From NCBI RefSeq assembly GCF_000725345.1, contig NZ_CP008852.1:1106001-1170000 (forward strand): DNA of 64,000 bases, in the 5' to 3' direction. The DNA comes from Pelosinus sp. UFO1. GTDB lineage: Bacteria > Bacillota > Negativicutes > DSM-13327. Below are positions 7,878-16,327 of the stretch, piece by piece (position 1 is the first letter of the stretch; every line of letters starts with the position of its first letter). Below the pieces are notes generated by a model, which saw only the letters and a program-made list of their open reading frames with translations, was not told the origin of the DNA and did not search any database. Made by a program: the position numbers and the translations under genes.

Positions 7878-9005
7878 TTATAAAGTTAACTTTGCAATAA
7901 ATACATCTTTATTTTTGCTTAAATCAATAAATTGACCATTATCTGTACGAACGACAAGAGACATAAAGAAAGGATGATTATAAATGATTTCTGCCTTGCG
8001 TCCATCGTTTAGTTCTACATTTAAATTAAAATCAAAGCTTTCCAAATAATGATCAAAAATATCAATGATAGCTGTATCGAATTTTGTTGCACCTTCTTGT
8101 GTTAACTTGGTGCGAATTGCAAAAAAGTTAGGAGTTGTATCTTTTTCATGGAGTAAAGAATCAAAAAGATTTGCATACCCAACAATTTGTGCATAAGGAT
8201 GAATTTTGGCGGCAGTCAGGTGTAGCGGAAAACCACTACCATCTTGGTATTCATGATGATGTAACAAGATGAGAGTTGCTTCTCGCGGGAGGCCTAGACT
8301 TTTTACTAAATCGTAGCCAGCTTGTACATGTCCTTGGTAAAGGGATTGCTCTTCTAAAGATTTGCAATCCTCTTTACTGAAGATATTGTCCGGTAATTGT
8401 ATTTTACCTATATCGTGGATTAATGCACCTAACACAATGGTATGGGTGGCATCCTCTGAATAACCTAACAATTTAGCTATCTTTGCAGAAATAATTGCGA
8501 CAGACATACTATGATTGATTAAGTTTTCATGTCGGGCAGCAGTAATTTCCCGCTGCAAGGTATAGGCAAGTACGCCTGTTGTTGTTGTCGCATATTTGCA
8601 GATAATGTTGGCGATTACTGTCAATGAGGTAATGTCTTTCGATTCCTTAAGGTCTAATAGGATCTTTGAGAATTTGTGGCTAATATCACCGTATTGTTGT
8701 GAGGATTTCTCATTAAAAATAGAGGTTATTTCAGTTGGTTCCGTTTCTGCGATTGTTTTTATTTTGTCAAAGAGTTGGCTGTTCTTTGCGATGATTTCAT
8801 CGAATTGTAGAGATAAGCGTAAATCATCATCTGTGTCTTTTTCTTCTCGCAACCGAATTTCTCGCACTCCCCATAATGCTAACAATGAAATTGTTTTCTC
8901 AGAGAGAGTAGTGCCTGCCGCTAGTAGAACTTGTCCTTCAGGGTTTAAAATGTGTTCTGCGATTATATCGCCGGGTTTTAGCTCTTTTGTTTTGGCTTTA
9001 ATCAT
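7878..9005 (-). CDS. HD-GYP-type domain protein, probable c-di-GMP phosphodiesterase
   Basis: A 375-residue protein beginning after AGGAGG. Residues ~1-55 form the small N-terminal domain often found on these proteins (LKPGDIIAEHILNPEGQVLLAAGTTLSE). The HD-GYP domain is at about 150-330, with NHSMSVAIISAKIA, ALIHDIGKIQLPD and HHHEYQDGSGFPL; the last is the GYP-loop equivalent, with SGFP in place of the usual GYP. Members hydrolyse c-di-GMP using a bi- or tri-nuclear metal site, in the cytoplasm. The GYP substitution leaves open altered activity. It is a homologue of the protein at 29403-30476, with the same N-terminal module, but no c-di-GMP riboswitch was recognised upstream. Confidence 0.82.
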   Translation of the reverse strand: MIKAKTKELKPGDIIAEHILNPEGQVLLAAGTTLSEKTISLLALWGVREIRLREEKDTDDDLRLSLQFDEIIAKNSQLFDKIKTIAETEPTEITSIFNEKSSQQYGDISHKFSKILLDLKESKDITSLTVIANIICKYATTTTGVLAYTLQREITAARHENLINHSMSVAIISAKIAKLLGYSEDATHTIVLGALIHDIGKIQLPDNIFSKEDCKSLEEQSLYQGHVQAGYDLVKSLGLPREATLILLHHHEYQDGSGFPLHLTAAKIHPYAQIVGYANLFDSLLHEKDTTPNFFAIRTKLTQEGATKFDTAIIDIFDHYLESFDFNLNVELNDGRKAEIIYNHPFFMSLVVRTDNGQFIDLSKNKDVFIAKLTL

Positions 9006-9381
9006 TTTATATCCTCCTAGTTGAAAAACTCTAAATGAGTTTTTTACCTTTGTGCCGTGCAGCTAAAAAATATAGTTTAATAAATTTACATTTTATAACA
9101 GTTGTGATCATAGCATTGTTTATAGAATAAAACATTTTCTAGGTAAGTACCTCTATCAAAAGGTATAGAGATGCAAAAATACTAGGAAAAATCAATAAAA
9201 GTTTACTTGTTAAAATCATATAACAAATTTGAAAATTTAGCGAGAAGAATTTGTCGAAGTATGGAAAAATAGGTGGAAAATTATAATCACCATCACAGAG
9301 TAAGAAAAATGCAGGATAATGTTGATAAATCTAGAAATACAAGAAAGCAAGGAATATGTTATAGGAAGGATGTTTATTTAA
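9006..9381. other. divergent intergenic region, 376 bases
   Basis: An AT-rich spacer between the divergent HD-GYP and LtaS-like genes. I see small hairpins (AAAAACTC/GAGTTTTT at 9024-9042 and CTCTAT/ATAGAG near 9151-9171), but no recognisable riboswitch, operator or reading frame with a ribosome site. Promoters for both genes must lie here; I cannot place them. Confidence 0.5.
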
Positions 9382-11361
9382 GTGTCAAGGTGGGAAGAGT
9401 TAATTAAAAATATTCAACAAGATGTTAAATTATTTTTATTTATATTAGGAGTTTTTTGTTTATTTCGTATTGGTTTTATTACCGTTTTAAACTCTTATAT
9501 TAGTGAGGCGACTACGCTTAAGGATATATTTTTAGCCTTATATTATGGCATACGGATAAGCTTGAAAAGTGCAGGCTTAGTAACACTTACATCCTTTGCG
9601 TTTTGTACAATTCTTACTTTATTTATAAAGAAGGATAAAGTAAAACATGTTCGCTATATCCTAGGCTCCGTTTATATTGCAATACTAAGCCTTTTGTTTT
9701 ATGCAAGAATTCCTTATTATGAACAGTTTCACATGGGGTTTAACCAACTATTATTTAATACCTTCAATGATGATGTGACCGCAATTTTTCATACGTTAGT
9801 CCAAGAATACAATCTTCCCATTCGCCTCGTCATGACTGGGCTGACGGGAATATTTTTATCCCAAGCATTAAAAGCATTGCTCCGTACCAAGACATTTGAA
9901 TTGCCGCGTTTTTCTACTTGGTATAAAAATATTGCCTTTCGTGCATCCCTGCTGGTTCTTATTTATTATATTGTAATATTTGTGCGCTTTGGTGGAAGTA
10001 TGACTTATGCCTATAATATTGACTGGGAAAATTCAGGGGTTACAAAGGATGAATTCCTAAATGAAGCCATTTTAGACGATGTGCAAGCGTTATACCGTGC
10101 GTATACCCTTCATGAACGGGTAACCGCATCCACCGGACTGGATATGGATCCAGGGAGGATGGTGGAATATGGTAATTATTTGGCTGGTCATCAGGTCAAT
10201 TCACAAAATGTAGATGATTTTCTAAAGAAAGAGGCCCAAGGGACAAAAATTAAAAAGCCACAGCATGTATTTTTGATAATTGGGGAAAGTTATGCAAACT
10301 GGCCCTTGTTACCGCAATATAAAGATTTGAACATAGCAAATGGGATCAGAAACATTATAACCAAAGAAGATGCTGCTTACGTGCCCACATTTTTGCCCAA
10401 TGGTATGAGTACTATCTCTGGGATTATGGGAATTACTACAGGGTTAGCGGAAGCCAATTTATATCTAACTTACCTGCCTGAATCTTATAAAGAACCTTAC
10501 TCCACAGCCCTTGCACCACAAATGAAGAACTTAGGATATAAGCCTAGGTTTTGGTATGCAGGACCGACTTCTTGGGAACGAGTTAAAGATTTCACCTTAG
10601 CCCAAGGTTTTGAAGAGTTTTATGGCATGGGGGATATAGAGAGCCAGTCCGGGAATGTCTGGGGCTGCGATGATAAGTATTTATTTAAGGCTGTTGCCGC
10701 GAGGATCGATGATCCGCGCCCCACCTTTGATGTGATTATGAATATTTCGAATCATGCTCCTTATACTGTGGATTTAGAGAAAGAAGGGTTTGATCAGGAT
10801 AGCGTGATCAGGGGCTTACCTGATAAATTAAGGGAAGATAAAGAACTCATTAAGAAATTAGGACATTTTTGGTATGCAGATAAGGTTATGGCCGAATTTA
10901 TCGAAGAAATGAAGCAAAAATATCCAGATAGTTTGTTTCTTATTGTTGGCGATCATGCGGATCGGCTGAATCTCCAGTTAAATCCTAGTCTTTATGAACG
11001 CTATGCCATTCCTTTTATTGTTTATGGAAAAGGCATTACTAAAGATATTTTCCCCAAGCAGGTATCTGGTAGTCATATTAATGTAGCGCCAACCTTGCTT
11101 GAATTACTTTCCCCCCAAGGTTCTGTGTATCATTCCCTAGGAAATAGTTTGACGCGAGGCAATGATATCGGCTTTAATTACGGATTTTGGGTTACTCACG
11201 ATTCAATCGGGAGAATAGGAAATGAGAGTGCGGAAAGTGTGACGGGGACACAACCTGCAGAGCCTCCTGACTTAGTTCTTATCCAGAAAGATATTGATGC
11301 TCGAAGGGCGATGTCCTGGTGGCGGGTTAAAAATGGGAAAAATATGAATACTAAAGAATGA
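9382..11361 (+). CDS. LTA synthase-family membrane sulfatase-fold phosphotransferase
   Basis: A 659-residue protein. The first ~210 residues hold about five membrane helices; the rest is an extracytoplasmic alkaline-phosphatase/sulfatase-fold domain. Metal and catalytic landmarks visible are IGESYA (Glu ligand), the nucleophile region PNGMSTISGIMG, SNHAPYTV (His ligand) and VGDHADRL (Asp-His ligands). This is the LtaS/MdoB architecture, which transfers glycerol-phosphate from phosphatidylglycerol onto glycolipids, teichoic acid or glucans. The host appears to be a diderm, where classical lipoteichoic acid is not expected, so the acceptor is unknown. GTG (9382) is used because an upstream ATG at 9370 runs into a stop; AGGAAGGA serves as the ribosome site. 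Confidence 0.85.
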   Translation: MSRWEELIKNIQQDVKLFLFILGVFCLFRIGFITVLNSYISEATTLKDIFLALYYGIRISLKSAGLVTLTSFAFCTILTLFIKKDKVKHVRYILGSVYIAILSLLFYARIPYYEQFHMGFNQLLFNTFNDDVTAIFHTLVQEYNLPIRLVMTGLTGIFLSQALKALLRTKTFELPRFSTWYKNIAFRASLLVLIYYIVIFVRFGGSMTYAYNIDWENSGVTKDEFLNEAILDDVQALYRAYTLHERVTASTGLDMDPGRMVEYGNYLAGHQVNSQNVDDFLKKEAQGTKIKKPQHVFLIIGESYANWPLLPQYKDLNIANGIRNIITKEDAAYVPTFLPNGMSTISGIMGITTGLAEANLYLTYLPESYKEPYSTALAPQMKNLGYKPRFWYAGPTSWERVKDFTLAQGFEEFYGMGDIESQSGNVWGCDDKYLFKAVAARIDDPRPTFDVIMNISNHAPYTVDLEKEGFDQDSVIRGLPDKLREDKELIKKLGHFWYADKVMAEFIEEMKQKYPDSLFLIVGDHADRLNLQLNPSLYERYAIPFIVYGKGITKDIFPKQVSGSHINVAPTLLELLSPQGSVYHSLGNSLTRGNDIGFNYGFWVTHDSIGRIGNESAESVTGTQPAEPPDLVLIQKDIDARRAMSWWRVKNGKNMNTKE

Positions 11362-11432
11362 TTTGAACAGGACTTACCAATACTATGTAGAAGTAATAAT
11401 ATACCACCTGACAAGGAGGTTTTATAAAAAAC

Positions 11433-11564
11433 TTGCTAGTATTTGCCGACAATAAAGTAATGAGAGATTCTCTTGTAACTCTGAAGAAACTAAACAAAGT
11501 AGATGTAGAAAGATTTACAACTAGCATATTGAAGGTGGAATTCATCCAATATGTTATCTTATAA
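11433..11564 (+). CDS. possible small protein (43 aa), weak
   Basis: An open frame from TTG (11433) to TAA (11564) lies after a very strong ribosome site, AAGGAGGT (11413-11420), which has no other obvious gene to serve. The spacing of about 12 bases is long for TTG, and the in-frame ATG at 11457 is further still. The product is charged and helical (MRDSLVTLKKLNKVDVERF) with no family recognised. It could instead be the decayed remnant of a gene. The ribosome site is the only firm evidence. Confidence 0.25.
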   Translation: MLVFADNKVMRDSLVTLKKLNKVDVERFTTSILKVEFIQYVIL

Positions 11565-11576
11565 AGGGGAAGTAAA

Positions 11577-11774
11577 ATGACAAGATCCTTTACCTTATAT
11601 AGTGATCAATTAAAGAAGCTTTTGCTTCAAGTAGAACAAAATGTGCAAAAAAATCCGTTGGCCACTGACGGTATTACTATCATGATTTCAGACGGTGATC
11701 CTTGTTTAAAAGTGTTTCAAAAGGTGGGCCATGATTGGATTTATTTAGATCAAGAAGAGTTTCGTGAATGGTAA
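11577..11774 (+). CDS. small conserved-type protein of unknown function (65 aa)
   Basis: A 65-residue soluble protein with AGGGGAAG at good spacing before ATG. The sequence has an N-terminal helix (YSDQLKKLLLQVEQNVQKN) followed by a short beta-rich part (GITIMISDGDPCLKVFQKVGHDWIYLDQEEF). I do not recognise the family. No membrane segment, signal peptide or metal motif is seen. It is followed by a hairpin and the YwbE gene. The composition and ribosome site make it likely real. Confidence 0.6.
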   Translation: MTRSFTLYSDQLKKLLLQVEQNVQKNPLATDGITIMISDGDPCLKVFQKVGHDWIYLDQEEFREW

Positions 11775-11784
11775 ATGCCAAGAA

Positions 11785-11822
11785 AAAAGACCCTGTACAT
11801 CTTTGATGTGCGGGGTCTAAAG
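11785..11822 (+). terminator. possible terminator hairpin
   Basis: GACCCTGTACATC and GATGTGCGGGGTC form a long stem around TTT, but only a mixed TAAAGTTT tail follows, so termination may be partial and the YwbE gene may be read through. Confidence 0.45.
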
Positions 11823-11847
11823 TTTGCTAAAAAGAAGGAGAAATAAT

Positions 11848-12042
11848 ATGAATGGGACAGAACGAAAAAATATTAGACCAGGTACTAAAGTAAAAATTGT
11901 ACAAAAACAAGATCAACGTACTGGGCGGTTAACGGAAGGTGTAGTAAAAGATCTTCTGACAAATAGCGCGATTCATCCTCGGGGCATAAAAGTTCGTTTA
12001 GTGAATGGCATCGTAGGTAGAGTACAAGAGATCATTGGTTAA
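11848..12042 (+). CDS. YwbE-family small protein (DUF2196)
   Basis: A 64-residue basic protein starting at ATG 11848, set by AAGGAG seven bases upstream (an earlier in-frame start at 11824 lacks a site). The sequence NIRPGTKVKIVQKQDQRTGRLTEGVVKDLLTNS is the characteristic YwbE signature, with the C-terminal RGIKVRLVNGIVGRVQEI strand region. The fold is probably a small beta-barrel. The family is widespread but has no established function. The neighbours give no strong clue. Confidence 0.8.
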   Translation: MNGTERKNIRPGTKVKIVQKQDQRTGRLTEGVVKDLLTNSAIHPRGIKVRLVNGIVGRVQEIIG

Positions 12043-12086
12043 TTGGTTCAATGTATTCTTAGCTTCATAAAGGGGAGGAGAACTAT

Positions 12087-12434
12087 GTGAACTATATACC
12101 GGTTACCCAATCAAGAAAAGATCGAAGAAGCAAAAATCTGGCAGTTAGCAGAAAACTATTTTTTCAGGGGCTAAAATCTCTCTTTGTTCTGTTGGCGTGG
12201 GCATTTTTAGTATATTTATTCCAGCCGTTTATTACTGCTGTAGTATGGTGGCAAGGATATCAGCGACTACTACTAGGGAAAGCCACTGCTGTAGCCGCCG
12301 TAGTAAAAGTATTTACGATGATAGAATATGTCGTTTGCCTCAGTATTTTGTTTTTTTGGGCCATGCTTTCTTGGCAAGAGTGGAAGAAATGGCATTCTTT
12401 ACACCTTGTGGAAAATGATGTAGTAAAAAAATAA
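12087..12434 (+). CDS. small membrane protein with two helices, PgaD-like in layout
   Basis: A 115-residue protein starting at GTG (12087) after GGGGAGGAG; the overlapping ATG at 12085 is followed directly by a stop. It has a basic N-terminus, two hydrophobic segments (LKSLFVLLAWAFLVYLFQPFITAVVWW and MIEYVVCLSILFFWAMLSW) and a short cytoplasmic-type tail. The layout and the pattern WAFLVYLFQPFITAVVWW resemble PgaD, the small subunit of poly-N-acetylglucosamine synthases, but no PgaC glycosyltransferase is nearby, so this is only a suggestion. It precedes the MATE gene by 16 bases and is probably co-transcribed with it. Confidence 0.55.
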   Translation: MNYIPVTQSRKDRRSKNLAVSRKLFFQGLKSLFVLLAWAFLVYLFQPFITAVVWWQGYQRLLLGKATAVAAVVKVFTMIEYVVCLSILFFWAMLSWQEWKKWHSLHLVENDVVKK

Positions 12435-12450
12435 ATAATAGGTGTGAGAT

Positions 12451-13794
12451 ATGGAACAAACATATTCCTTAAAGGAAAAAGCAAAACAGTTTATGATTAT
12501 TTTAATTCCTATTTTGGTGACACAAGTTTTTATGTGTGCCATGACTTTCTTTGATACTATGATGTCAGGACATGCTAGTGCAAATGATTTGGTAGGCGTT
12601 GCCATTGGATCAAGTATGTGGATGCCTGTTTTCACAGGGTTAAACGGAATTTTATTTGCAGTGGTTCCCATCGTTGCTCAACTTCTTGGTGGCAAACGAA
12701 AGGAAGAAATCCCCTTTATTGTAATTCAAGCTGTCTATCTAGCCATAGCGATAGGAGTCGTTGTAATAATTGGTGGTGCCTATGCCGTTCAGCCTATTTT
12801 GAATAAGATGGAGCTCAATCCTGTAGCCTATGATATTGCGCAAAATTTTTTAAAAGCCATTTCTTTTGGTATTATACCTTTGTTTATATCGACAGTGCTT
12901 CGCTCGTTCATTGATACCTTGGGTTATACAAACATAACGATGCTAATTTCTATGGTTGCCTTACCAATTAACGTATTATTTAACTATGTACTTATTTTTG
13001 GCAAGTTCGGTTTTCCTCAGTTAGGTGGTGTAGGGGCTGGATGGGCTTCAGCAATTACTTATTGGTGCATTGTTATCATCAGTGCCTGCGTCATACAGTA
13101 CCGGCAGCCATTTCGCACATACCACATATTTAGTCGGTTTTATCGATTCTCTCTTGCCGTATGGAAAGAACAGCTTAGAATTGGGATACCAATTGGCAGT
13201 GCCATTTTTTGTGAAACGAGTATTTTTGCAGTGATTACCCTGCTTATGAGTGAATTTAGTGAAGCGACCATTGCTGCTTATCAGGTAGCGATTAATGTTG
13301 CTGCCCTTATCTATATGATACCTCTGAGTATTTCCATGGCATTAACCATCGCCGTTGGGTTTGAAGTAGGAGGTAAAAGATACAAAGATGCTAAGCAATA
13401 TAGTTATATTGGGATTGGTATCGCATTGATTATGGCTGTGCTTGCTGCTTTAGTCTTATATTTTTGGAATGAGCAGGTAGCCCGCTTATATACAGACGAT
13501 GTGGCAATTCGGAACCTAGTGCAACAATTTTTACTATATGCAGTATTTTTTCAATTGTCTGATGCAATTGCTACACCAGTACAAGGATCGTTACGAGGTT
13601 ATAAAGATGTACGCATTACATTTATTATGGCGATGATTTCTTACTGGGTCGTAGGTTTGCCCCTCGGATATGTCTTAGCGCATCATTCTTGGTTAGGAGC
13701 TTTTGGTTACTGGATTGGATTGATCGTTGGTTTAGCTTTTGGCGCTATATGTCTATCAGCACGATTAGTCAGAGTACAGCGTAAATATGTGTAA
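12451..13794 (+). CDS. MATE-family efflux transporter
   Basis: A 447-residue protein with about twelve membrane segments in two similar halves, as in MATE multidrug and toxin exporters. Recognisable blocks are PILVTQVFMCAMTFFDTMMSGHASANDLVGVAIGSS-type sequence at the N-terminus, ATPVQGSLRGYKDVR in the second half, and WVVGLPLGYVL near the C-terminus. It exports cationic drugs or metabolites using a sodium or proton gradient across the inner membrane; the substrate is not predictable. It is followed by a terminator shared with metQ. Confidence 0.9.
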   Translation: MEQTYSLKEKAKQFMIILIPILVTQVFMCAMTFFDTMMSGHASANDLVGVAIGSSMWMPVFTGLNGILFAVVPIVAQLLGGKRKEEIPFIVIQAVYLAIAIGVVVIIGGAYAVQPILNKMELNPVAYDIAQNFLKAISFGIIPLFISTVLRSFIDTLGYTNITMLISMVALPINVLFNYVLIFGKFGFPQLGGVGAGWASAITYWCIVIISACVIQYRQPFRTYHIFSRFYRFSLAVWKEQLRIGIPIGSAIFCETSIFAVITLLMSEFSEATIAAYQVAINVAALIYMIPLSISMALTIAVGFEVGGKRYKDAKQYSYIGIGIALIMAVLAALVLYFWNEQVARLYTDDVAIRNLVQQFLLYAVFFQLSDAIATPVQGSLRGYKDVRITFIMAMISYWVVGLPLGYVLAHHSWLGAFGYWIGLIVGLAFGAICLSARLVRVQRKYV

Positions 13795-13831
13795 AAAAGC
13801 TGCCCTTTTAAAAAGGGCAGCTTTTTTACAC
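13793..13831. terminator. bidirectional intrinsic terminator
   Basis: AAAAAAGCTGCCCTTTT and AAAAGGGCAGCTTTTTT form a near-perfect palindrome between the convergent MATE and metQ genes. Confidence 0.9.
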
Positions 13832-13843
13832 ATATTTAAATTT

Positions 13844-14659
13844 TTACCAAGCAGCTGTTACAGAACCTTTAAAGTGTTCTTGTATAAATGCTTTTACTTC
13901 ATCCGAGTGGTATGCTTTTATTAATTTTTGTATGGCTGGGTTTTCTTTATCTTTGCTACGTACGGCAATGATATTTGCATATGGCGAATTAATATCTTCA
14001 ATGGCAATCGCATCTTTAGTAGGTACTAATCCAGCGGTAATTGCATAGTTGGTGTTAATGGCGGCAACATCCATGTCAGCTAAGGAACGAGGAATTTGTG
14101 CTGCGTCTAACTCCTTAATTACAATTTTCTTAGGATTTTCAACAATGTCAGTAACAGCTGCCTTAAGGCCAATTCCTGGTTTTAGTTTAATGAGGCCAAG
14201 TTTTTCTAATAATAGTAGAGCTCTTCCTCCGTTTGTAGGGTCGTTAGGAATAGCAACAACAGCGTTTACTGGTAGGTCGGCAATATTTTTTAATTTACTA
14301 GAGTAAATACCCATTGGAAAAATAACTGTATTTGCTAAGGATATGATATCGTAGTTACGATCTTTGATAATGTTATCAAGGTAAGGTTTATGTTGAAAAC
14401 TGTTAACATCGATATCGCCTTGATTTAAAGCTACGTTAGGTTGAATGTAGTCATTAAATTCAACAATTTCAATTTTTAAGCCGTCTTTCTCGGCTATTTT
14501 TTTAACTTGCTCCATTACTTCTGCATGGGGGCCAGCAGTAACACCTACTTTAAGTGGTTTTTCTATCTTTGCTGTACTTTGTTGGCTGCACCCAGCAGAT
14601 AAGCCTAGGATAAAGATGAGGGTTAACAAAAGGGAAATAAACTGAATTGATTTCTTCAT
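13844..14659 (-). CDS. metQ: MetQ/NlpA-family methionine-binding lipoprotein
   Basis: A 271-residue lipoprotein. The signal peptide ends in the lipobox LSAGC, so the mature protein is anchored by its cysteine. The NlpA domain is clear: KPLKVGVTAGPHAEVMEQVKKIAEKDGL, DYIQPNVALNQGDIDVNSFQHKPYLD, and VVAIPNDPTNGGRALLLLEKLGLIKL. It binds methionine and delivers it to a MetNI ABC transporter, which is not encoded next to it. It lies downstream of a SAM-riboswitch-controlled aminotransferase on the same strand, 131 bases away, which supports a methionine role. A 92-bp dispersed repeat sits between the two genes. Confidence 0.9.
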   Translation of the reverse strand: MKKSIQFISLLLTLIFILGLSAGCSQQSTAKIEKPLKVGVTAGPHAEVMEQVKKIAEKDGLKIEIVEFNDYIQPNVALNQGDIDVNSFQHKPYLDNIIKDRNYDIISLANTVIFPMGIYSSKLKNIADLPVNAVVAIPNDPTNGGRALLLLEKLGLIKLKPGIGLKAAVTDIVENPKKIVIKELDAAQIPRSLADMDVAAINTNYAITAGLVPTKDAIAIEDINSPYANIIAVRSKDKENPAIQKLIKAYHSDEVKAFIQEHFKGSVTAAW

Positions 14660-14698
14660 AATGAATATACCTCCTATTTAATAATGTGATGGATTATT

Positions 14699-14790
14699 TT
14701 ACGGAATCAGAAAGTATAACACTTTCTTGATTCCAAGTAAGAACGACTAAGGCTTCCGCCTGCGTCTGAGGACTTGGCTTAAGCCAAGTC
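14699..14790. repeat. 92-bp multi-hairpin dispersed repeat, copy 1
   Basis: The unit contains three hairpins in order: GGAATCAGAAAGT/ACTTTCTTGATTCC, AGGC-TTCC-GCCT, and GACTTGGCTTAAGCCAAGTC. It abuts the stop codon of the aminotransferase. By eye it differs from copy 2 (24428-24519) at about 3 positions and from inverted copy 3 (32879-32971) at about 7. Confidence 0.9.
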
Positions 14791-15981
14791 TTATCTTAAT
14801 TTTTGCAATCTTTCTACTGCGGCTTCCAGTGTGGCTAATTGTTTGCAGAAGCAAAAACGTATAAAACGATGTTTGTCATTAGCATTTTCTTGATAGAAAC
14901 TAGAACCTGGTACGACAGCAACGCCAATTTTTTCAGCTAAGTAGCGAGCAAAGTCAATATCATTTTTCCACCCGAAGGAGGCGATATCAGCCATAATGTA
15001 GTAGGCTCCATCAGGACGAATGCACTCAAAACCGATGGCAGCTAATTCTTTTAACATGAAATCTCGGCGTTGACTATAAAAATCGACTAACTTTTCATAA
15101 TAAGTAGCAGCAAAACCCATGGCATGGGCAGCAGCTTCTTGCAACGGGGCAGCTGCACCCACTGTTAAGAAATCATGCATTTTCCGTATGGACTGGCTTA
15201 TTTCAGGAGATGCGATAACATAACCAATACGCCAGCCAGTAACACTGTAGGTTTTGGATATACTATTAATCGTAATGGTTCTATCTGCCATGCCAGGTAA
15301 GGTAGATAGAGGAATGTGTTTGATTTCGTCATAGATGATATGCTCATATATCTCATCAGTAATCGCTAAAACATCGTATTGAATACAAAGCTTAGCAATT
15401 AAGTCTAATTCTTCTCGATTGAACACCTTACCTGTTGGGTTGTTGGGAGTGTTAATAATAATAGCTCTTGTGCGTTCGGAAAAAGCAGCGATTAATTCTT
15501 CTTGATTAAAGGAAAAAGCTGGAGGATGTAATTGTACATATTTAGGTGTTGCACCGCAGAGTATAGCATCTGGGCCGTAATTTTCATAGAACGGCTGAAA
15601 AATAATAACTTCATCTCCAGGGTTAATCGTAGCCAAAAGTGTTGCCACCATTCCTTCTGTAGAACCGCAACACACCGTGATTTGCTTTTCTGGATCAATG
15701 TCAAGGTTGTAATCTCGTTTATTTTTCTGGGCAATGGCATCTCTTAGGGATTTGGTACCCCAAGTAATCGCATATTGGTTGTGGTTTTCTAAGATTGCTT
15801 TAACAGCGGCTTCTTTGATTTCATCTGATGCAGGAAAATCTGGAAATCCTTGTGCCAAATTGATGGCTTTATGAGCAGTGGCAATACGAGACATTTCCCG
15901 AATGACGGATTCGGTAAAGCGGCTAGCTTTTTCTGAGGCGTATTTTCTTAGAGCCTGGGTTGGTTGTGAATTATGGTTCAT
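14791..15981 (-). CDS. class I PLP-dependent aminotransferase, methionine-regulated
   Basis: A 396-residue fold-type I aminotransferase; the start at 15981 is set by AAGGAGTAAG (an earlier in-frame ATG lacks a site). Landmarks are NLAQGFPDFPA near the N-terminus, the NNPTGKVF motif, DEIYEHIIYD, and SISKTYSVTGWRIGY with the PLP lysine. The subfamily resembles YbdL/MtnE-like enzymes, which transaminate methionine and its 2-oxo analogue. A SAM riboswitch directly upstream and metQ downstream support a role in methionine synthesis or salvage; this is inference from regulation. Aromatic or aspartate aminotransferase activity is the alternative. Confidence 0.85.
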   Translation of the reverse strand: MNHNSQPTQALRKYASEKASRFTESVIREMSRIATAHKAINLAQGFPDFPASDEIKEAAVKAILENHNQYAITWGTKSLRDAIAQKNKRDYNLDIDPEKQITVCCGSTEGMVATLLATINPGDEVIIFQPFYENYGPDAILCGATPKYVQLHPPAFSFNQEELIAAFSERTRAIIINTPNNPTGKVFNREELDLIAKLCIQYDVLAITDEIYEHIIYDEIKHIPLSTLPGMADRTITINSISKTYSVTGWRIGYVIASPEISQSIRKMHDFLTVGAAAPLQEAAAHAMGFAATYYEKLVDFYSQRRDFMLKELAAIGFECIRPDGAYYIMADIASFGWKNDIDFARYLAEKIGVAVVPGSSFYQENANDKHRFIRFCFCKQLATLEAAVERLQKLR

Positions 15982-16006
15982 GCTACTTACTCCTTTTTCT
16001 TTACAA

Positions 16007-16040
16007 TAAAAAATCTTCTTCATAAGATGAAGAAGATTTT
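16007..16040 (-). terminator. SAM riboswitch terminator
   Basis: On the minus strand AAAATCTTCTTCAT pairs with ATGAAGAAGATTTT and is followed by TTTTTATTG. Its left arm can instead pair with the aptamer P1 3' strand (AGATGAAGATT), giving an antiterminator, as in S-box leaders. Confidence 0.85.
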
Positions 16041-16052
16041 ATTTCAAAATAA

Positions 16053-16157
16053 TCTTCATCTCCCAGGAATACTCCTGTTGGAATTGGCACCGTTCGCAGT
16101 ATGCGGTGGTTGCCGTAGCTTCATCGGGCCAATCCCTCAGCTAACTCTTGATGAATA
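16053..16157 (-). promoter_or_regulatory. SAM-I (S-box) riboswitch
   Basis: Read on the minus strand, the leader contains ATCAAGAG, then GAGGGATTGGCCCGATGAAG, then CGGCAACC, the core consensus of the SAM-I aptamer. P1 is closed by TTCATC (16155-16150) with GATGAA (16060-16055). With the terminator that follows, S-adenosylmethionine would stop transcription of the aminotransferase. Confidence is high because all core blocks occur in order with correct spacing. Confidence 0.92.
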
Positions 16158-16176
16158 TATGCTGTTATTGAAAATA

Positions 16177-16205
16177 ATAGTAGCATGCGATCTAGATCAT
16201 GTCAA
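16177..16205 (-). promoter_or_regulatory. promoter of the SAM-riboswitch leader
   Basis: On the minus strand TTGACA (16205-16200), a 17-base spacer and TACTAT (16182-16177) lie just upstream of the aptamer. Confidence 0.75.
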
Positions 16206-16236
16206 GTAAGTTTAAAAAGACAGATTCTTTTGTCAA

Positions 16237-16265
16237 TTGACATGTAAACTTTACAAACGTATAAT
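16237..16265 (+). promoter_or_regulatory. consensus sigma-A promoter of the MFS-larA operon
   Basis: A perfect TTGACA (16237-16242), a 17-base spacer and a perfect TATAAT (16260-16265). The 5' leader then holds a small hairpin, GAGGTCTCCC/GGGAGGACTTC (16280-16302). Such a strong promoter suggests that a repressor acts on it; the DeoR-type gene two genes downstream is the obvious candidate. Confidence 0.8.
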
Positions 16266-16327
16266 GTATTTAATGAGATGAGGTCTCCCTTGGGAGGACT
16301 TCGATACTTGTGCGGGGGGTAAATTTT

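Noticed and set aside
8596-9024. 142-residue plus-strand open frame
   Set aside because: Antisense to the HD-GYP gene, with no ribosome site and no recognisable protein pattern.
9006-9381. c-di-GMP riboswitch before the first HD-GYP gene
   Set aside because: Searched by eye on the minus strand for GACGCAAAGC and GCAAACC blocks; none found.
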